Counted from the stretch's first letter, positions 10,479 through 19,173 are shown. The stretch: 64,000 nt of DNA from Aliiroseovarius subalbicans (GCF_022678625.1 NZ_JALBYQ010000003.1:248001-312000); one strand, 5' to 3'. Made by a program: numbers and translations. The notes: a model not told the origin generated them from the letters alone.

Positions 10479-11074
10479 ACCGCCACCCGCTCGGCCAAGG
10501 CGCGCAGAATGCGCGCGGTGGCACCCCAGATGTAATAGGGGCCGAACGGAACGGTGTAATAGTACCGCCGCTGTCCCTGCCAGATCCGGCTTTCGACTTT
10601 GAACCGGGCCGGGTCGGCCAGATGTGCGAAGGGAACGGTGAAGACTTCCGCCACCTCACCTGCTTCGGGAATTGGGTCAAAAGCGTCTCTAATCCGTCCC
10701 AAAACCGGGGTGACGGTGAAGGATGTCACGGTTTCGTGGCTGGGCAGCGTGCCGAACACCTCGACATTGTCGCGCCGCAGCCCGATCTCTTCTTCGGCCT
10801 CACGCAGGGCTGCGGCCTGAACATCCGCGTCCCCCGCATCGACCTTTCCACCGGGAAAGGCGATCTGCCCAGGATGGTGTTTCAGCGCTGATGAGCGTTT
10901 GGTCAGCACAACGCGAAGGTCATCCCCCACCTGCAAGAACGGCACCAAAACCGCCGCAGGCCGCAGCTTGCGCCCCGCGGGCAGCACAACATCCGGGTTC
11001 AGATCGAAATCCGACGACGTGGCGCCGGGCTGACCCAACGCCGCGCGGATGGGGACAATGGGATCAGCCGTCAT
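10475..11074 (-). CDS. NUDIX hydrolase, CoA pyrophosphatase type (NudL-like)
   Basis: Likely hydrolyses coenzyme A or its derivatives to phosphopantetheine and 3',5'-ADP. 199 residues. It carries the CoA-specific motif LTKRSSALKHHPGQIAFPGG before the NUDIX box, whose core is REAEEEIG. The start is the ATG at 11074 (MTADPIVP), which overlaps the hslO stop by 11 nt; the frame is open further upstream only as antisense of hslO. It is the second gene of the hslO-nudix-cca-methyltransferase operon. Confidence 0.88.
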   Translation of the reverse strand: MTADPIVPIRAALGQPGATSSDFDLNPDVVLPAGRKLRPAAVLVPFLQVGDDLRVVLTKRSSALKHHPGQIAFPGGKVDAGDADVQAAALREAEEEIGLRRDNVEVFGTLPSHETVTSFTVTPVLGRIRDAFDPIPEAGEVAEVFTVPFAHLADPARFKVESRIWQGQRRYYYTVPFGPYYIWGATARILRALAERVAV

Positions 11075-12056
11075 CGCCCTTGGCCTCAAACCCCAACATG
11101 CTGGGATCGAATTCGAAATGCGCGCCGCAGAACTGGCAATCTGCGGTGACGATCCCATCGTCGGTCGTCATGTGTGCAATGTCCTTCTGGCTGTAGATCG
11201 ACAGGCTTTCGACAACCTTTTGCTCGGAACAGGTGCATCCGAACTTGACCGCCTGCGGATCAAATACGCGCGGCTCTTCTTCGTGGAACAACCGAACCAG
11301 CAGTTCGGTGGGCTGGACCGTGGGGCCGACCAGCTCCAGATCCTCGACCGTATCCAACAGGATGTTCGCGCGGTTCCAGTTCTCCTGATCACCGTCATTC
11401 AGAAGGTCGACCGCCTCAAGCAACCCGTCCTCGCCAGAGCCACCTTCACCCGTGACAAAGGGCGAGGCTTTCGGCATGTGCTGCAACATCACGCCACCCG
11501 CGCGCCAGCCTTCCGGGCCACCGGGCAGGGTCGAGCGGCCGAACGACAGGCTGAACCGCGTCGGCAATTGCTCGGACTGGGCGAAATAAGTCTGGGCGCA
11601 ATCGGACAGGGACGCGCCGGCGATCGGCGTCATACCGGTATAGGGCTTTTGCTCGCCGCCCTGGTGGATCAGCACCGCGAAAAAGCCGTCGCCGATTTGC
11701 TCAAACGCCGGGCCGGTCGGGTCCAGCCGCTCTTCATCATAGCTGGCCCAGGCGCGGACGCGGGCGGGTTCCCCTTCCGCTTCGGGCGCATAGTAATCGG
11801 TGGCGATCAGGCGTGCGGCACCTTTGCCCCGGATTTGTAGCGACAGCTTCCACTGCATCTTGATCGTCTGACCAATCATCGCGGTCAGCATCGCGGCTTC
11901 GGCCACCAGCGCTTCGATCGCCGGAGGGTAGTCGTGCTGCGACAGAAGTTGATCCAGCACGCCGTCCAGGCGCAGCACCCGCCCGCGCACGTCCGAACGG
12001 TCGAGTTGAAATGGCAGGATGGTGTCATCCCAGGCGATCTGTGATCCAAGGGTCAT
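11064..12056 (-). CDS. hslO: Hsp33 redox-regulated chaperonin
   Basis: Holdase chaperone activated by oxidative unfolding. 330 residues. The C-terminal zinc-binding redox switch has all four cysteines: CTC (Cys274, Cys276) and CQFC (Cys307, Cys310). The ATG at 12056 has an AGGA Shine-Dalgarno 6 nt upstream. It is the first gene of a four-gene minus-strand operon. The divergent NUDIX gene starts 69 bp away, so this short gap must hold both promoters. Confidence 0.96.
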   Translation of the reverse strand: MTLGSQIAWDDTILPFQLDRSDVRGRVLRLDGVLDQLLSQHDYPPAIEALVAEAAMLTAMIGQTIKMQWKLSLQIRGKGAARLIATDYYAPEAEGEPARVRAWASYDEERLDPTGPAFEQIGDGFFAVLIHQGGEQKPYTGMTPIAGASLSDCAQTYFAQSEQLPTRFSLSFGRSTLPGGPEGWRAGGVMLQHMPKASPFVTGEGGSGEDGLLEAVDLLNDGDQENWNRANILLDTVEDLELVGPTVQPTELLVRLFHEEEPRVFDPQAVKFGCTCSEQKVVESLSIYSQKDIAHMTTDDGIVTADCQFCGAHFEFDPSMLGFEAKGDDG

Positions 12057-12125
12057 TGGGTTTCCTAAAGGTGTTCAGCTTGGCATACCGCGTCTATATG
12101 GGGGCGGCAACCTGGGGGAAAAGGG

Positions 12126-12563
12126 ATGATCCGGCGATTTGGCGAATCGGTGCAGGCCGGCCGGCGGTATACGCGGCGCCCGGGCGTCTATGCAATCCTG
12201 CCGCGTGGGGGTCGGATGCTGTTGACCTATCAGGGGCCCCCACATGATGAAATCCAGCTGCCGGGCGGAGGGATCGATCCGGGCGAATCCCCGCTTGCCG
12301 CGCTGCATCGTGAGGTGTTTGAGGAAACCGGGTGGCGTATCGCCCGTCCCCGTCGTCTGGGTGCCTTTCGCCGCTTCACCTTCATGCCGGAATACGACCT
12401 GTGGGCAGAGAAACTGTGCCACATTTTCGTTGCCCGCCCGGTGCGCAGACTGGGACCACCAACGGAACCGGATCACGATCCTGTCTGGGTCGATATCGAC
12501 GGTGCCGCCCGGATTTTGGCGAACGACGGCGATCGGGACTTTGTGGCGCGCTATTTCGGCTGA
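12126..12563 (+). CDS. NUDIX hydrolase of unknown substrate
   Basis: 145 residues with a full NUDIX box from GGGIDPGESPLAALHREV to EETG, near residues 47-68. Nothing in the sequence fixes the substrate; a nucleoside polyphosphate or a sugar-nucleotide is typical. It is divergent from hslO, and its last 13 nt overlap the end of the convergent PP2C gene. It is unrelated in sequence to the CoA-type NUDIX gene at 10475-11074 beyond the shared fold. Confidence 0.85.
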   Translation: MIRRFGESVQAGRRYTRRPGVYAILPRGGRMLLTYQGPPHDEIQLPGGGIDPGESPLAALHREVFEETGWRIARPRRLGAFRRFTFMPEYDLWAEKLCHIFVARPVRRLGPPTEPDHDPVWVDIDGAARILANDGDRDFVARYFG

Positions 12564-13828
12564 GGCTGAAACTCGATCATCGTGCCGGACAGATCATCAC
12601 CGAAGTCCTGACTGCCGCAGAACATGTCCAGATCCCAAACCAGCGCCTCAAAGAAATCGCCGCCATCAAGGTCGGCGTTTTGCATGACCAAGCGTTCCAG
12701 CCCATCTTCCTCCAGCTGGACACCAGCATCATTCTCACATTCGGTGAAGCCGTCGGAATAGAAAAACAACCGGTCCCCCGGTGACAGATGAACCGTGAAC
12801 TGATCGTAGTCCGCGTCGGGGATAAGGCCGATGGGCAAACCACCCTCGCCGACATACTCCATCGTACCATCGGCATGCAGTATGGCAGGATTCGGGTGGC
12901 CACATTGCGTGAGATCAACCCGCCCGGTTTCAAGGTCGATACATCCCAACAGCAGCGTGCAATAGAGGTCCGATTGCATCTCCTCCAGCATCAGATCGTT
13001 CAGGAGGATAGCCACCTCATGCGGCGGACGGGACACATAGGTGCCATCGGTATCACGCACCAATGCGATGTTCTGTTCGGGCGCCCCGTCGGACAAATAC
13101 GACGCCAGCCGCGCGGTCAGAAGCGCCGAGGCGATGCCGTGGCCGGATACGTCGATCGAATAGACCGCAACCTTGTTCGGACCGGCCTTGAAGAATCCAA
13201 CAAGGTCCCCGCCAACATGGCCGCAGGGCTTCAACAACAGCGACAGCTGCGCGGTGCCAAAGTCACGGAACCGTTCACGCACCAGAGATTGCTGCATCTT
13301 GCGTGCTTCGATCAGGTCGCGATCGAGCGACTCATACAGCGCGCTGATTTCGGCAAGCGTCGTGCTGACCAGCCGGTTCTTTTCCTGAAGCTCCCGTTCC
13401 ATCCGCAGAATGCGGTCACCGGCGGCGATGCGGGCGCGCAATTCCTCTGGGTTCGGGGGTTTGTTCAGGAAATCATCCGCCCCCACATCCAACCCTTGGG
13501 CCACCGCGCCCTTTTCGGTCTTAGAGGTCAGCAGGATGAAATATGTATAGGTATCGCGCTGAAGATCGCGCAGTGCTTGACACAGTTCCAGCCCGTCCAT
13601 GCCGGGCATCATCCAGTCGCTCAGGATCAAGTCCACATCGTCGATTTCAAGACACGCCAACGCCTCACCACCTGAACCGGCTTCAATCACCTGGTAGCCC
13701 TGCCGGGTCAAAGATGCGCTGAGCACACGGAGTTGCGCCCGGCTGTCATCGACAACCAGGATCGTGCGAACCGCACTTTCGCCCCTTGATTCAGTGATCG
13801 GGGCCTCATGTGAGACCAAAGCACTCAC
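12551..13828 (-). CDS. Response regulator with PP2C/SpoIIE phosphatase domain (RsbU/RbaY-like)
   Basis: 425 residues in two parts. Residues 20-137 are a receiver domain with acidic pair Asp27-Asp28, phospho-acceptor Asp71 in LSDWMMPGMDG and Lys123 in LNKPP. A coiled-coil linker (about 138-185) leads to a SpoIIE-type PP2C phosphatase with GHVGGDLVG, YSIDVSGHGIASAL and FYSDGFTEC carrying the metal-binding Asp residues. Such proteins dephosphorylate an anti-sigma-factor antagonist; RbaY of Rhodobacter capsulatus has the same architecture and affects gene-transfer-agent production. The start is a GTG at 13828. It shares a 163-bp intergenic region, containing a perfect CtrA box, with a divergent Hpt gene. 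Orthology to RbaY is inference. Confidence 0.9.
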   Translation of the reverse strand: MSALVSHEAPITESRGESAVRTILVVDDSRAQLRVLSASLTRQGYQVIEAGSGGEALACLEIDDVDLILSDWMMPGMDGLELCQALRDLQRDTYTYFILLTSKTEKGAVAQGLDVGADDFLNKPPNPEELRARIAAGDRILRMERELQEKNRLVSTTLAEISALYESLDRDLIEARKMQQSLVRERFRDFGTAQLSLLLKPCGHVGGDLVGFFKAGPNKVAVYSIDVSGHGIASALLTARLASYLSDGAPEQNIALVRDTDGTYVSRPPHEVAILLNDLMLEEMQSDLYCTLLLGCIDLETGRVDLTQCGHPNPAILHADGTMEYVGEGGLPIGLIPDADYDQFTVHLSPGDRLFFYSDGFTECENDAGVQLEEDGLERLVMQNADLDGGDFFEALVWDLDMFCGSQDFGDDLSGTMIEFQPQPK

Positions 13829-13889
13829 GACAAAACCTTCTTTCGTTACCAGACCGGTGGGTCCAGGCCGTGGTTTACCCCACCGCGGT

Positions 13890-13904
13890 TTAACAGGCGT
13901 TTAA
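13890..13904. promoter_or_regulatory. Perfect CtrA box TTAA-N7-TTAA
   Basis: TTAA at 13890-13893, seven bases, TTAA at 13901-13904 match the CtrA consensus exactly. It lies between the divergent receiver-PP2C gene (start 13828) and the Hpt gene (start 13992). A GANTC methylation site (GAATC) follows at 13921-13925, an arrangement seen at cell-cycle promoters in alphaproteobacteria. Function is inferred from sequence only. Confidence 0.6.
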
Positions 13905-13991
13905 TGCTAAAATTGCAATTGAATCTGCGGGTTGGATAACGTGATGTTAAGGCAGGCCGGTCAAGGTGGCACAACTGATCTGGAGGCCAGG

Positions 13992-14303
13992 ATGATAAGC
14001 TGGGACCGTGTGAACGAGCTGCGCGATGAAATTGGCGAAGAAGATTTCGCCGAGGTGGCCGAAATGTTCCTGGAAGAGGTCGAACAGGTCATCGACCGCC
14101 TGCGCAGAGATCCAAAGCCGGAATTGTTCGAACAAGACCTGCATTTCCTGAAAAGTTCATCATTAAATCTGGGATTTGAGGCGCTGTCGAAGCTCTGCCA
14201 CGATGGCGAACGGCAAGCGGCGACCGGTCACGCGGACAATGTTCAACTGGGCCCGGTTTTTGAAACCTATGCAGCGTCGAAACAAGCCTTCGCCACTAGA
14301 TGA
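13992..14303 (+). CDS. Hpt (histidine phosphotransfer) domain protein
   Basis: Single-domain phosphotransfer protein of 103 residues. The phospho-accepting His51 sits in HFLKSSSLNLGF, the Hpt signature. I chose the ATG at 13992 because GGAGG lies exactly 5 nt upstream; an in-frame TTG at 13932 and an ATG at 13944 would add residues with no Shine-Dalgarno. It is divergent from the receiver-PP2C gene, so it may pass phosphoryl groups to or from that receiver, though this pairing is inference. Its 3' end overlaps the convergent ilvA stop by 8 nt. Confidence 0.85.
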   Translation: MISWDRVNELRDEIGEEDFAEVAEMFLEEVEQVIDRLRRDPKPELFEQDLHFLKSSSLNLGFEALSKLCHDGERQAATGHADNVQLGPVFETYAASKQAFATR

Positions 14304-15543
14304 CGAATTCTGCCACCGTTTCATCGTTGGTAATATCGGTATAGGCGAATCCCGCCTCATTCAGCTTTCCAAACAACAGGTCGAAGTTTTTCGGCAGCTT
14401 TGTTTCGATCCCGATCAAGACTGTCCCGAAGTTGCGCGCGGACTTCTTCAGGTATTCGAATCTTGCGATATCATCGTCCGGCCCCAGCATTTCCAGGAAA
14501 TCGCGAAGCGCACCGGGGCGTTGCGGCAGCCGTAGCAGGAAATACTTTTTCAGACCCGAAAACCGCTGCGCGCGCTCCTTCACTTCTGGCAACCGCTCAA
14601 AATCGAAATTACCGCCCGACGTGACACAAACCACGCTTTTGCCCCGAATTTGTTCGGCCAAGTCGCCCAGCGCATCGATCGACAAAGCGCCTGCGGGTTC
14701 CAGCACCACACCTTCGACGTTCAGCATGTCCAGAATGGTTGTGCAGATGCGATCCTCAGGCGCGGCCAGCACGTGATCCACCGGCGTGTTTTTCAAAGCC
14801 TCAAAAGTCAGCGCGCCAATCCGCGCCACCGCCGCCCCGTCAACGAAGCTGTCCACCTTGGACAGGGACACAGGATTGCCCGACAGCAACGCCGCCGCCA
14901 AGCTGGCGCCACCCGCCGGTTCGACATATCGGATCGCAGTGTTGGGGGACGCGTCCCGCAGATACCGGGTGATGCCAGCCGACAAGCCACCCCCGCCGAC
15001 AGGCAGCACGATCATGTCCGGCGCATGCCCCAACTGGGTCATCACCTCGGCGGCCACAGAGGCCTGGCCCTCGATCACGTCAGCGTCGTCAAACGGCGAT
15101 AAGAAGTGCCCGCTCGCCTCTGTGCAATACGCCTGCGCCGCGGCCAGGGTGTCGTCAAAATAGTCCCCGATCAGGCGAATCTCGATCGCGTCGCCGCCAA
15201 AGATCCGCGTCTTGTCGATCTTCTGCTGCGGCGTGGTCACCGGCATGAAGATCACCGCCCTGACCCCGAAATGGCGCGCAACAAAGGCCACGCCCTGCGC
15301 ATGATTTCCCGCGCTTGCACAGACGAACAGACGCCGTTTCGGGTCGACGGCCAGCACCTTGCGCATCGCATTCAGCGCGCCGCGGATCTTATAAGATCGC
15401 ACCGGCGACAAATCTTCGCGCTTCAGCCAGATGTCAGCACCATATCGCGCGGACAGGTGGTCGTTCCGCTGCAAGGGCGTTGCGGGAAACAACGCCCGTA
15501 TCTCATGCTCGGCGCCATGCGCCTTGTCGGTAAAATCGCTCAT
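14296..15543 (-). CDS. ilvA: Threonine ammonia-lyase (threonine dehydratase)
   Basis: PLP enzyme converting threonine to 2-oxobutyrate, the first step of isoleucine synthesis. 415 residues. The PLP Lys52 is in RSYKIRG, the phosphate-binding loop is GGGGLSAG near residue 195, and an ACT-like regulatory domain fills the last 90 residues, suggesting isoleucine feedback. The start is the ATG at 15543 (MSDFTDK); the frame stays open upstream but that part looks non-coding. A perfect hairpin CCGCA-GTT-TGCGG at 15547-15559 abuts the start and overlaps the only weak ribosome-binding region, so initiation may be structure-sensitive. Confidence 0.94.
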   Translation of the reverse strand: MSDFTDKAHGAEHEIRALFPATPLQRNDHLSARYGADIWLKREDLSPVRSYKIRGALNAMRKVLAVDPKRRLFVCASAGNHAQGVAFVARHFGVRAVIFMPVTTPQQKIDKTRIFGGDAIEIRLIGDYFDDTLAAAQAYCTEASGHFLSPFDDADVIEGQASVAAEVMTQLGHAPDMIVLPVGGGGLSAGITRYLRDASPNTAIRYVEPAGGASLAAALLSGNPVSLSKVDSFVDGAAVARIGALTFEALKNTPVDHVLAAPEDRICTTILDMLNVEGVVLEPAGALSIDALGDLAEQIRGKSVVCVTSGGNFDFERLPEVKERAQRFSGLKKYFLLRLPQRPGALRDFLEMLGPDDDIARFEYLKKSARNFGTVLIGIETKLPKNFDLLFGKLNEAGFAYTDITNDETVAEFVI

Positions 15544-15675
15544 ACCCCGCAGTTTGCGGTTTTCCGCCGTACTGGCAAGCGGGGATCCCCCACTGCCACA
15601 CTTTCGCCTATAAACTGCTCCATCTTTGCCTTTACTATCCGTTATCAGGCCCCTGTGCATCCAATGGAGATCCCA

Positions 15676-16305
15676 ATGCAGTTCAAACGAAGCCTTATCA
15701 GCTCGACACTCATGATCGCGCTTGCCCTTCCGGTCGCAAGCATCTCGGTCGTGGCCTTTTCCGCAGAACCCGCCTTCGCTGGAAACGGCAAATCCGACAA
15801 AGCGCGTGGGAAATCAGAGCGCCCCGAAAAGACCAATAACGGTCGTGGGTCGATCCGCAGCGAGCTGAAGGGCGCGAACGCCTCGAATGCCAGCGAAACG
15901 GCCTTGGCCAATGCGAGCCCGAACAGCCGTGTCGGAATGGCCGCCGCTTATCGCGATGCCTCGGTCGAAGCTCTTGCAGCCGCGCAAACGGCCGAAGACT
16001 CGGCAGCCGCGATCAATGCCCTGATCGCCGGCTATGCCGGTCGCAATTCCTCGGACATTCAGACCGAAATCGACAACCTGGCCGAAGCGGTTTCGCAGGA
16101 AGAGCGCGACGCTCTGGACCTGGAACTCGCAGCTGCCCAAGCTCACGAGAGTGAATTGAGCCGCCTTGAAGGCGAAGCGCAGCAAGCCGCTCAGGCTGCC
16201 GCCGAGGCCGCTCTGGCCGAGGAAGACACGCTGGCCTCATTGACAGACGGGCGCAGCCTGTCGGACGCGGCTCTGGCCGAGCTTCGGTCCAATCTGGGCC
16301 TCTAA
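15676..16305 (+). CDS. Secreted alanine-rich coiled-coil protein, unknown function
   Basis: 209 residues that I do not recognise. The ATG at 15676 has GGAGA 5 nt upstream; an ATG at 15664 in the same frame lacks one. The first 36 residues are a Sec signal peptide ending in EPAFAG. The mature part begins with a Lys/Ser/Gly-rich stretch and then becomes Ala/Glu-rich with long helices (about residues 85-195) that look coiled-coil, somewhat like a small periplasmic or surface protein. It is followed by an intrinsic terminator and then argG. The open frame extends back to 15106 but that part is antisense to ilvA. Confidence 0.75.
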   Translation: MQFKRSLISSTLMIALALPVASISVVAFSAEPAFAGNGKSDKARGKSERPEKTNNGRGSIRSELKGANASNASETALANASPNSRVGMAAAYRDASVEALAAAQTAEDSAAAINALIAGYAGRNSSDIQTEIDNLAEAVSQEERDALDLELAAAQAHESELSRLEGEAQQAAQAAAEAALAEEDTLASLTDGRSLSDAALAELRSNLGL

Positions 16306-16328
16306 CCCGAAGCGAAATCTCAATACAG

Positions 16329-16354
16329 GAGGCGGCCATTCGGTCGCCTCTTTT
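16329..16354 (+). terminator. Intrinsic terminator before argG
   Basis: A 9-bp stem with one G-T wobble (GAGGCGGCC against GGTCGCCTC) around an ATTC loop is followed by TTTT. It ends the transcript of the secreted alanine-rich protein gene; argG starts 91 nt further on and must have its own promoter. Confidence 0.8.
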
Positions 16355-16444
16355 GCATTTGTCGACACCCCCGGCCCCCCGCCAATCTTGCCCTCACGCA
16401 AAAAACCGGATAACCGCGCGGAGAAACCCGTGTAGGAGACGAAA

Positions 16445-17671
16445 ATGTCCGCGCCCAAGAAAGTTGTCCTGGCCTATTCCGGTGGCCTTGATACCTCGAT
16501 CATCCTGAAATGGCTGCAAACCGAATACGGTTGCGAAGTCATCACCTTCACCGCCGACCTTGGCCAGGGTGAGGAACTTGAGCCTGCCCGCAAGAAGGCC
16601 GAGTTGCTGGGCATCAAGCCCGAAAACATCCACATCGAAGACCTGCGCGAGGAATTCGTGCGCGACTATGTCTTCCCGATGTTTCGCGCCAATGCGCAAT
16701 ACGAAGGGCTGTATCTGCTGGGCACCTCGATCGCCCGCCCGCTGATCTCCAAACGTCTGGTGGAACTGGCCGAGGAGCACGGCGGTGACGCGGTCAGCCA
16801 CGGCGCGACCGGCAAGGGCAACGACCAGGTTCGTTTCGAACTGGCCGCCTATGCGTTGAACCCCGACATCAAGGTCATCGCGCCTTGGCGGGAATGGGAT
16901 CTGGGGTCGCGCACCCGCCTGCTGGAGTTCGCCGAACAACACCAAATCCCGGTCGCCAAGGACAAGCGCGGCGAAGCGCCGTTCAGCGTGGACGCGAACC
17001 TGCTGCACACCTCGTCCGAAGGCAAGGTTTTGGAAGACCCGGCCGAGGATGCGCCCGACTACGTCTATCAGCGCTCGGTCCACCCCGAAGACGCGCCGGA
17101 CACGCCCGAGTTTATCGAAATCGGCTTTGAGCGCGGCGACGCGGTGTCGATCAACGGCGAAGCCATGTCGCCCGCGACGATCCTGACCAAGCTGAACGAA
17201 TACGGCGGCAAGCACGGCATCGGCCGCCTTGACCTGGTCGAAGGCCGCTATGTCGGCATGAAGTCGCGCGGCATCTATGAAACGCCCGGCGGCACGATCC
17301 TTCTGGATGCGCACCGTGGTATCGAATCGATCACGATGGACCGCGGCGCGATGCACATGAAAGACGAGCTGATGCCGCGCTATGCCGAGCTGATCTACAA
17401 CGGCTATTGGTTCTCGCCAGAGCGTGAGATGCTGCAAGCCGCGATCGACCACAGCCAGGAACACGTAACCGGCACTGTGCGCATGAAGCTCTACAAGGGT
17501 CTGGCGCGCTGCGTGGGCCGTTGGTCCGACCATTCGCTTTACTCCGAAGAACACGTGACGTTCGAGGAAGACATGGGCGCTTATGATCAGACCGACGCGG
17601 CGGGCTTCATCCAGCTGAACGCCCTGCGGCTCAAGCTGATCGCGATGCGCAACCGTCGGATCAAGCCCTGA
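16445..17671 (+). CDS. argG: Argininosuccinate synthase
   Basis: Joins citrulline and aspartate, using ATP, in arginine biosynthesis. 408 residues, standard length. The N-type ATP pyrophosphatase loop AYSGGLDTS is near residue 10, and the substrate-binding region [15 protein letters not shown] is near 118. The ATG has AGGAG 7 nt upstream. Its TGA overlaps the ATG of the interrupted GNAT gene (TGATG), so the two were once translationally coupled. Confidence 0.97.
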   Translation: MSAPKKVVLAYSGGLDTSIILKWLQTEYGCEVITFTADLGQGEELEPARKKAELLGIKPENIHIEDLREEFVRDYVFPMFRANAQYEGLYLLGTSIARPLISKRLVELAEEHGGDAVSHGATGKGNDQVRFELAAYALNPDIKVIAPWREWDLGSRTRLLEFAEQHQIPVAKDKRGEAPFSVDANLLHTSSEGKVLEDPAEDAPDYVYQRSVHPEDAPDTPEFIEIGFERGDAVSINGEAMSPATILTKLNEYGGKHGIGRLDLVEGRYVGMKSRGIYETPGGTILLDAHRGIESITMDRGAMHMKDELMPRYAELIYNGYWFSPEREMLQAAIDHSQEHVTGTVRMKLYKGLARCVGRWSDHSLYSEEHVTFEEDMGAYDQTDAAGFIQLNALRLKLIAMRNRRIKP

Positions 17672-18123
17672 TGGAGCGCCGGGTCGTCACGCATGATAAT
17701 GTGGATGCCCTGATTTCACTGAAAGTCCGGGGCGATCAGGAAAACCTGGTCGCCCCGAATGCTGTTACCCTTGCGCAAGCGGCCTAGAAACCCGGCTCGC
17801 ATGTCTGGGGCCTGTTCGACGGCGACAGGCCCGTTGGCCTGATGGCCATGATCCATCCGCACCACGGCAACCTGGTCAAAGGCGAAGACCCGGACGCGGC
17901 CTATTTGTGGCGCTTGCTTGTATCGGCGGATGTCCAAAGACGCGGTGTGGGTCGGTTTGCCATTTCCGAATGCATCGCGCAGGCACGTGAATGGGGGCTG
18001 CCCCGGCTCGCCTCATCCGTGGTCGACGCCAAGAACTCCAACATGGGTTTCTACGAACGCGTTGGGTTTCACCAAACCGGGATCATGATTGGTGCTGAGC
18101 GGCAAATCCTCATGGATGTCTGA
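17671..18123 (+). pseudogene. GNAT acetyltransferase interrupted by an in-frame TAG
   Basis: The frame starting at the ATG overlapping the argG stop encodes an N-terminal GNAT segment of 38 residues, then a TAG at 17785-17787, then continues in the same frame for 111 residues to a TGA. The downstream part is a clear GNAT core: VWGLFDGDRPVGLMAMI, then LLVSADVQRRGVGRFAI (acetyl-CoA loop R-R-G-V-G-R), then a NSNMGFYERVGFHQTG end. The codon at TAG follows LAQAA, where a tyrosine or phenylalanine would be ordinary, so a single TAC or TAT to TAG change explains it. An ATG at 17842 could start a 93-residue fragment keeping the acetyl-CoA loop. Either a real nonsense mutation or a sequencing error. 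Confidence 0.75.
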
Positions 18124-18191
18124 CGTCGCGCAACGTCACCATTGCCCGCGCACTCCGCCGCCCGTATTCCCGACCCAAACAAGAGGTTCAC

Positions 18192-18479
18192 ATGTCAGTT
18201 CAAGCCATCGCAGACGGGATCAACGCCAACATGCCTGGGGGCGGGTTTGACGGGTCCCTGAAATTCGATTGCGGCGATGACGGCGTGATCGTCCTGTCGG
18301 GTACCCAGGCCACGACCCAGGATCAGGACACCGACTGCACCATCCGCATCACGCAGGACAACCTGACCAAGCTTCTGACCGGCAAGCTGAACCCGATGAC
18401 GGGCGTGATGATGGGCAAGTTGAAAATCTCGGGCGACGCGACCGTGGCCATGAAGCTGGGATCCCTGCTCAAGGGCTGA
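18192..18479 (+). CDS. SCP2 sterol-binding domain protein
   Basis: 95-residue stand-alone SCP2-like domain, a small lipid-binding fold. The beta-sheet part includes DCTIRITQDNLTKLLTG and the C-terminal MTGVMMGKLKISGDATVAMKLGSLL is typical of the family. An AAGAGG lies just upstream of the ATG. Ligand unknown. The last 11 nt overlap the convergent sulfotransferase-like gene. Confidence 0.87.
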   Translation: MSVQAIADGINANMPGGGFDGSLKFDCGDDGVIVLSGTQATTQDQDTDCTIRITQDNLTKLLTGKLNPMTGVMMGKLKISGDATVAMKLGSLLKG

Positions 18480-19173
18480 TCTTCACCGCCTTCAGCCTCT
18501 CGTAAAACGGCAATGCCGCCTGCAACACGTCCTGCAAGTCGTCAGGAACCTCGGGCAGCGGCCCCTCGGCCCCAGCGAACCCGGTTGAATTCCACACCGA
18601 GCCATACCAATGCGACGCCCAGACGCCGTCGTCCTTGTGCCCGCCCTTGGGCCAGGACAGCATCGCCGCATCCCAGTCCAACCCGATCGCATCGCACAAC
18701 TTGCGCAACATGGCTTCGGGGCCGTCGCGAATGTCGTGGCTGTCGATCACCACGCCGCCGACCTCGTCAAACAACTCGGCCTGTTGCCGGAACCCGATAT
18801 CCCCAAGCGTGGGGTTTTCGCGTTTCGCCGCATAGCTGGCGATCACCCGTGCCGGGTGGCGGATCAGGAACACGTTGGTCACATCCGCCATCCAGTCTCG
18901 CGGCACGCCGTGCACCATGTGTTGCGTCATGTGTTTCTGATAGAAATGCGGCTTGCCGTCCGGGTTTGGACCCATCAGCCCACGGATGACCTGCGCCGGA
19001 TCCTTCGATTGTGCGGCCAGGATTTCATCATGCATCGGGTGCGGAATGCCGGTCAGTTCCAGATAGGCCGCATAGAGCGGCTCATCCACCACCGCGCAAT
19101 CGGCGCGGTTGCCGAACGCATACATCATCGCCGTCGACAGGTTGCGCGGCCCGGACCACATCGCAATCTTCAT
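18469..19173 (-). CDS. Sulfotransferase-like P-loop protein
   Basis: 234 residues. The N-terminal loop WSGPRNLSTAMMYAF resembles the 5'-phosphosulfate-binding loop of PAPS sulfotransferases, and LIRHPARVIASYAAK near residue 115 matches the 3'-phosphate-binding region. The acceptor is unknown. It overlaps the class IV aminotransferase gene by 4 nt, which in turn overlaps a PfkB kinase gene, so the three are made together. The pairing with an aminotransferase suggests an amine or amino acid derivative, but that is inference. Confidence 0.78.
   Translation of the reverse strand: MKIAMWSGPRNLSTAMMYAFGNRADCAVVDEPLYAAYLELTGIPHPMHDEILAAQSKDPAQVIRGLMGPNPDGKPHFYQKHMTQHMVHGVPRDWMADVTNVFLIRHPARVIASYAAKRENPTLGDIGFRQQAELFDEVGGVVIDSHDIRDGPEAMLRKLCDAIGLDWDAAMLSWPKGGHKDDGVWASHWYGSVWNSTGFAGAEGPLPEVPDDLQDVLQAALPFYERLKAVKISP

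Noticed and set aside
15106-15675. N-terminal extension of the secreted alanine-rich protein
   Set aside because: This part is antisense to ilvA; the signal peptide and GGAGA before 15676 mark the real start.
16394-17554. 386-codon minus-strand frame over argG
   Set aside because: It mirrors the codon bias of argG and carries no protein motif.
17785-17787. TAG as a recoded (pyrrolysine or readthrough) codon
   Set aside because: No readthrough context or supporting gene is visible; a point mutation or miscall is simpler.
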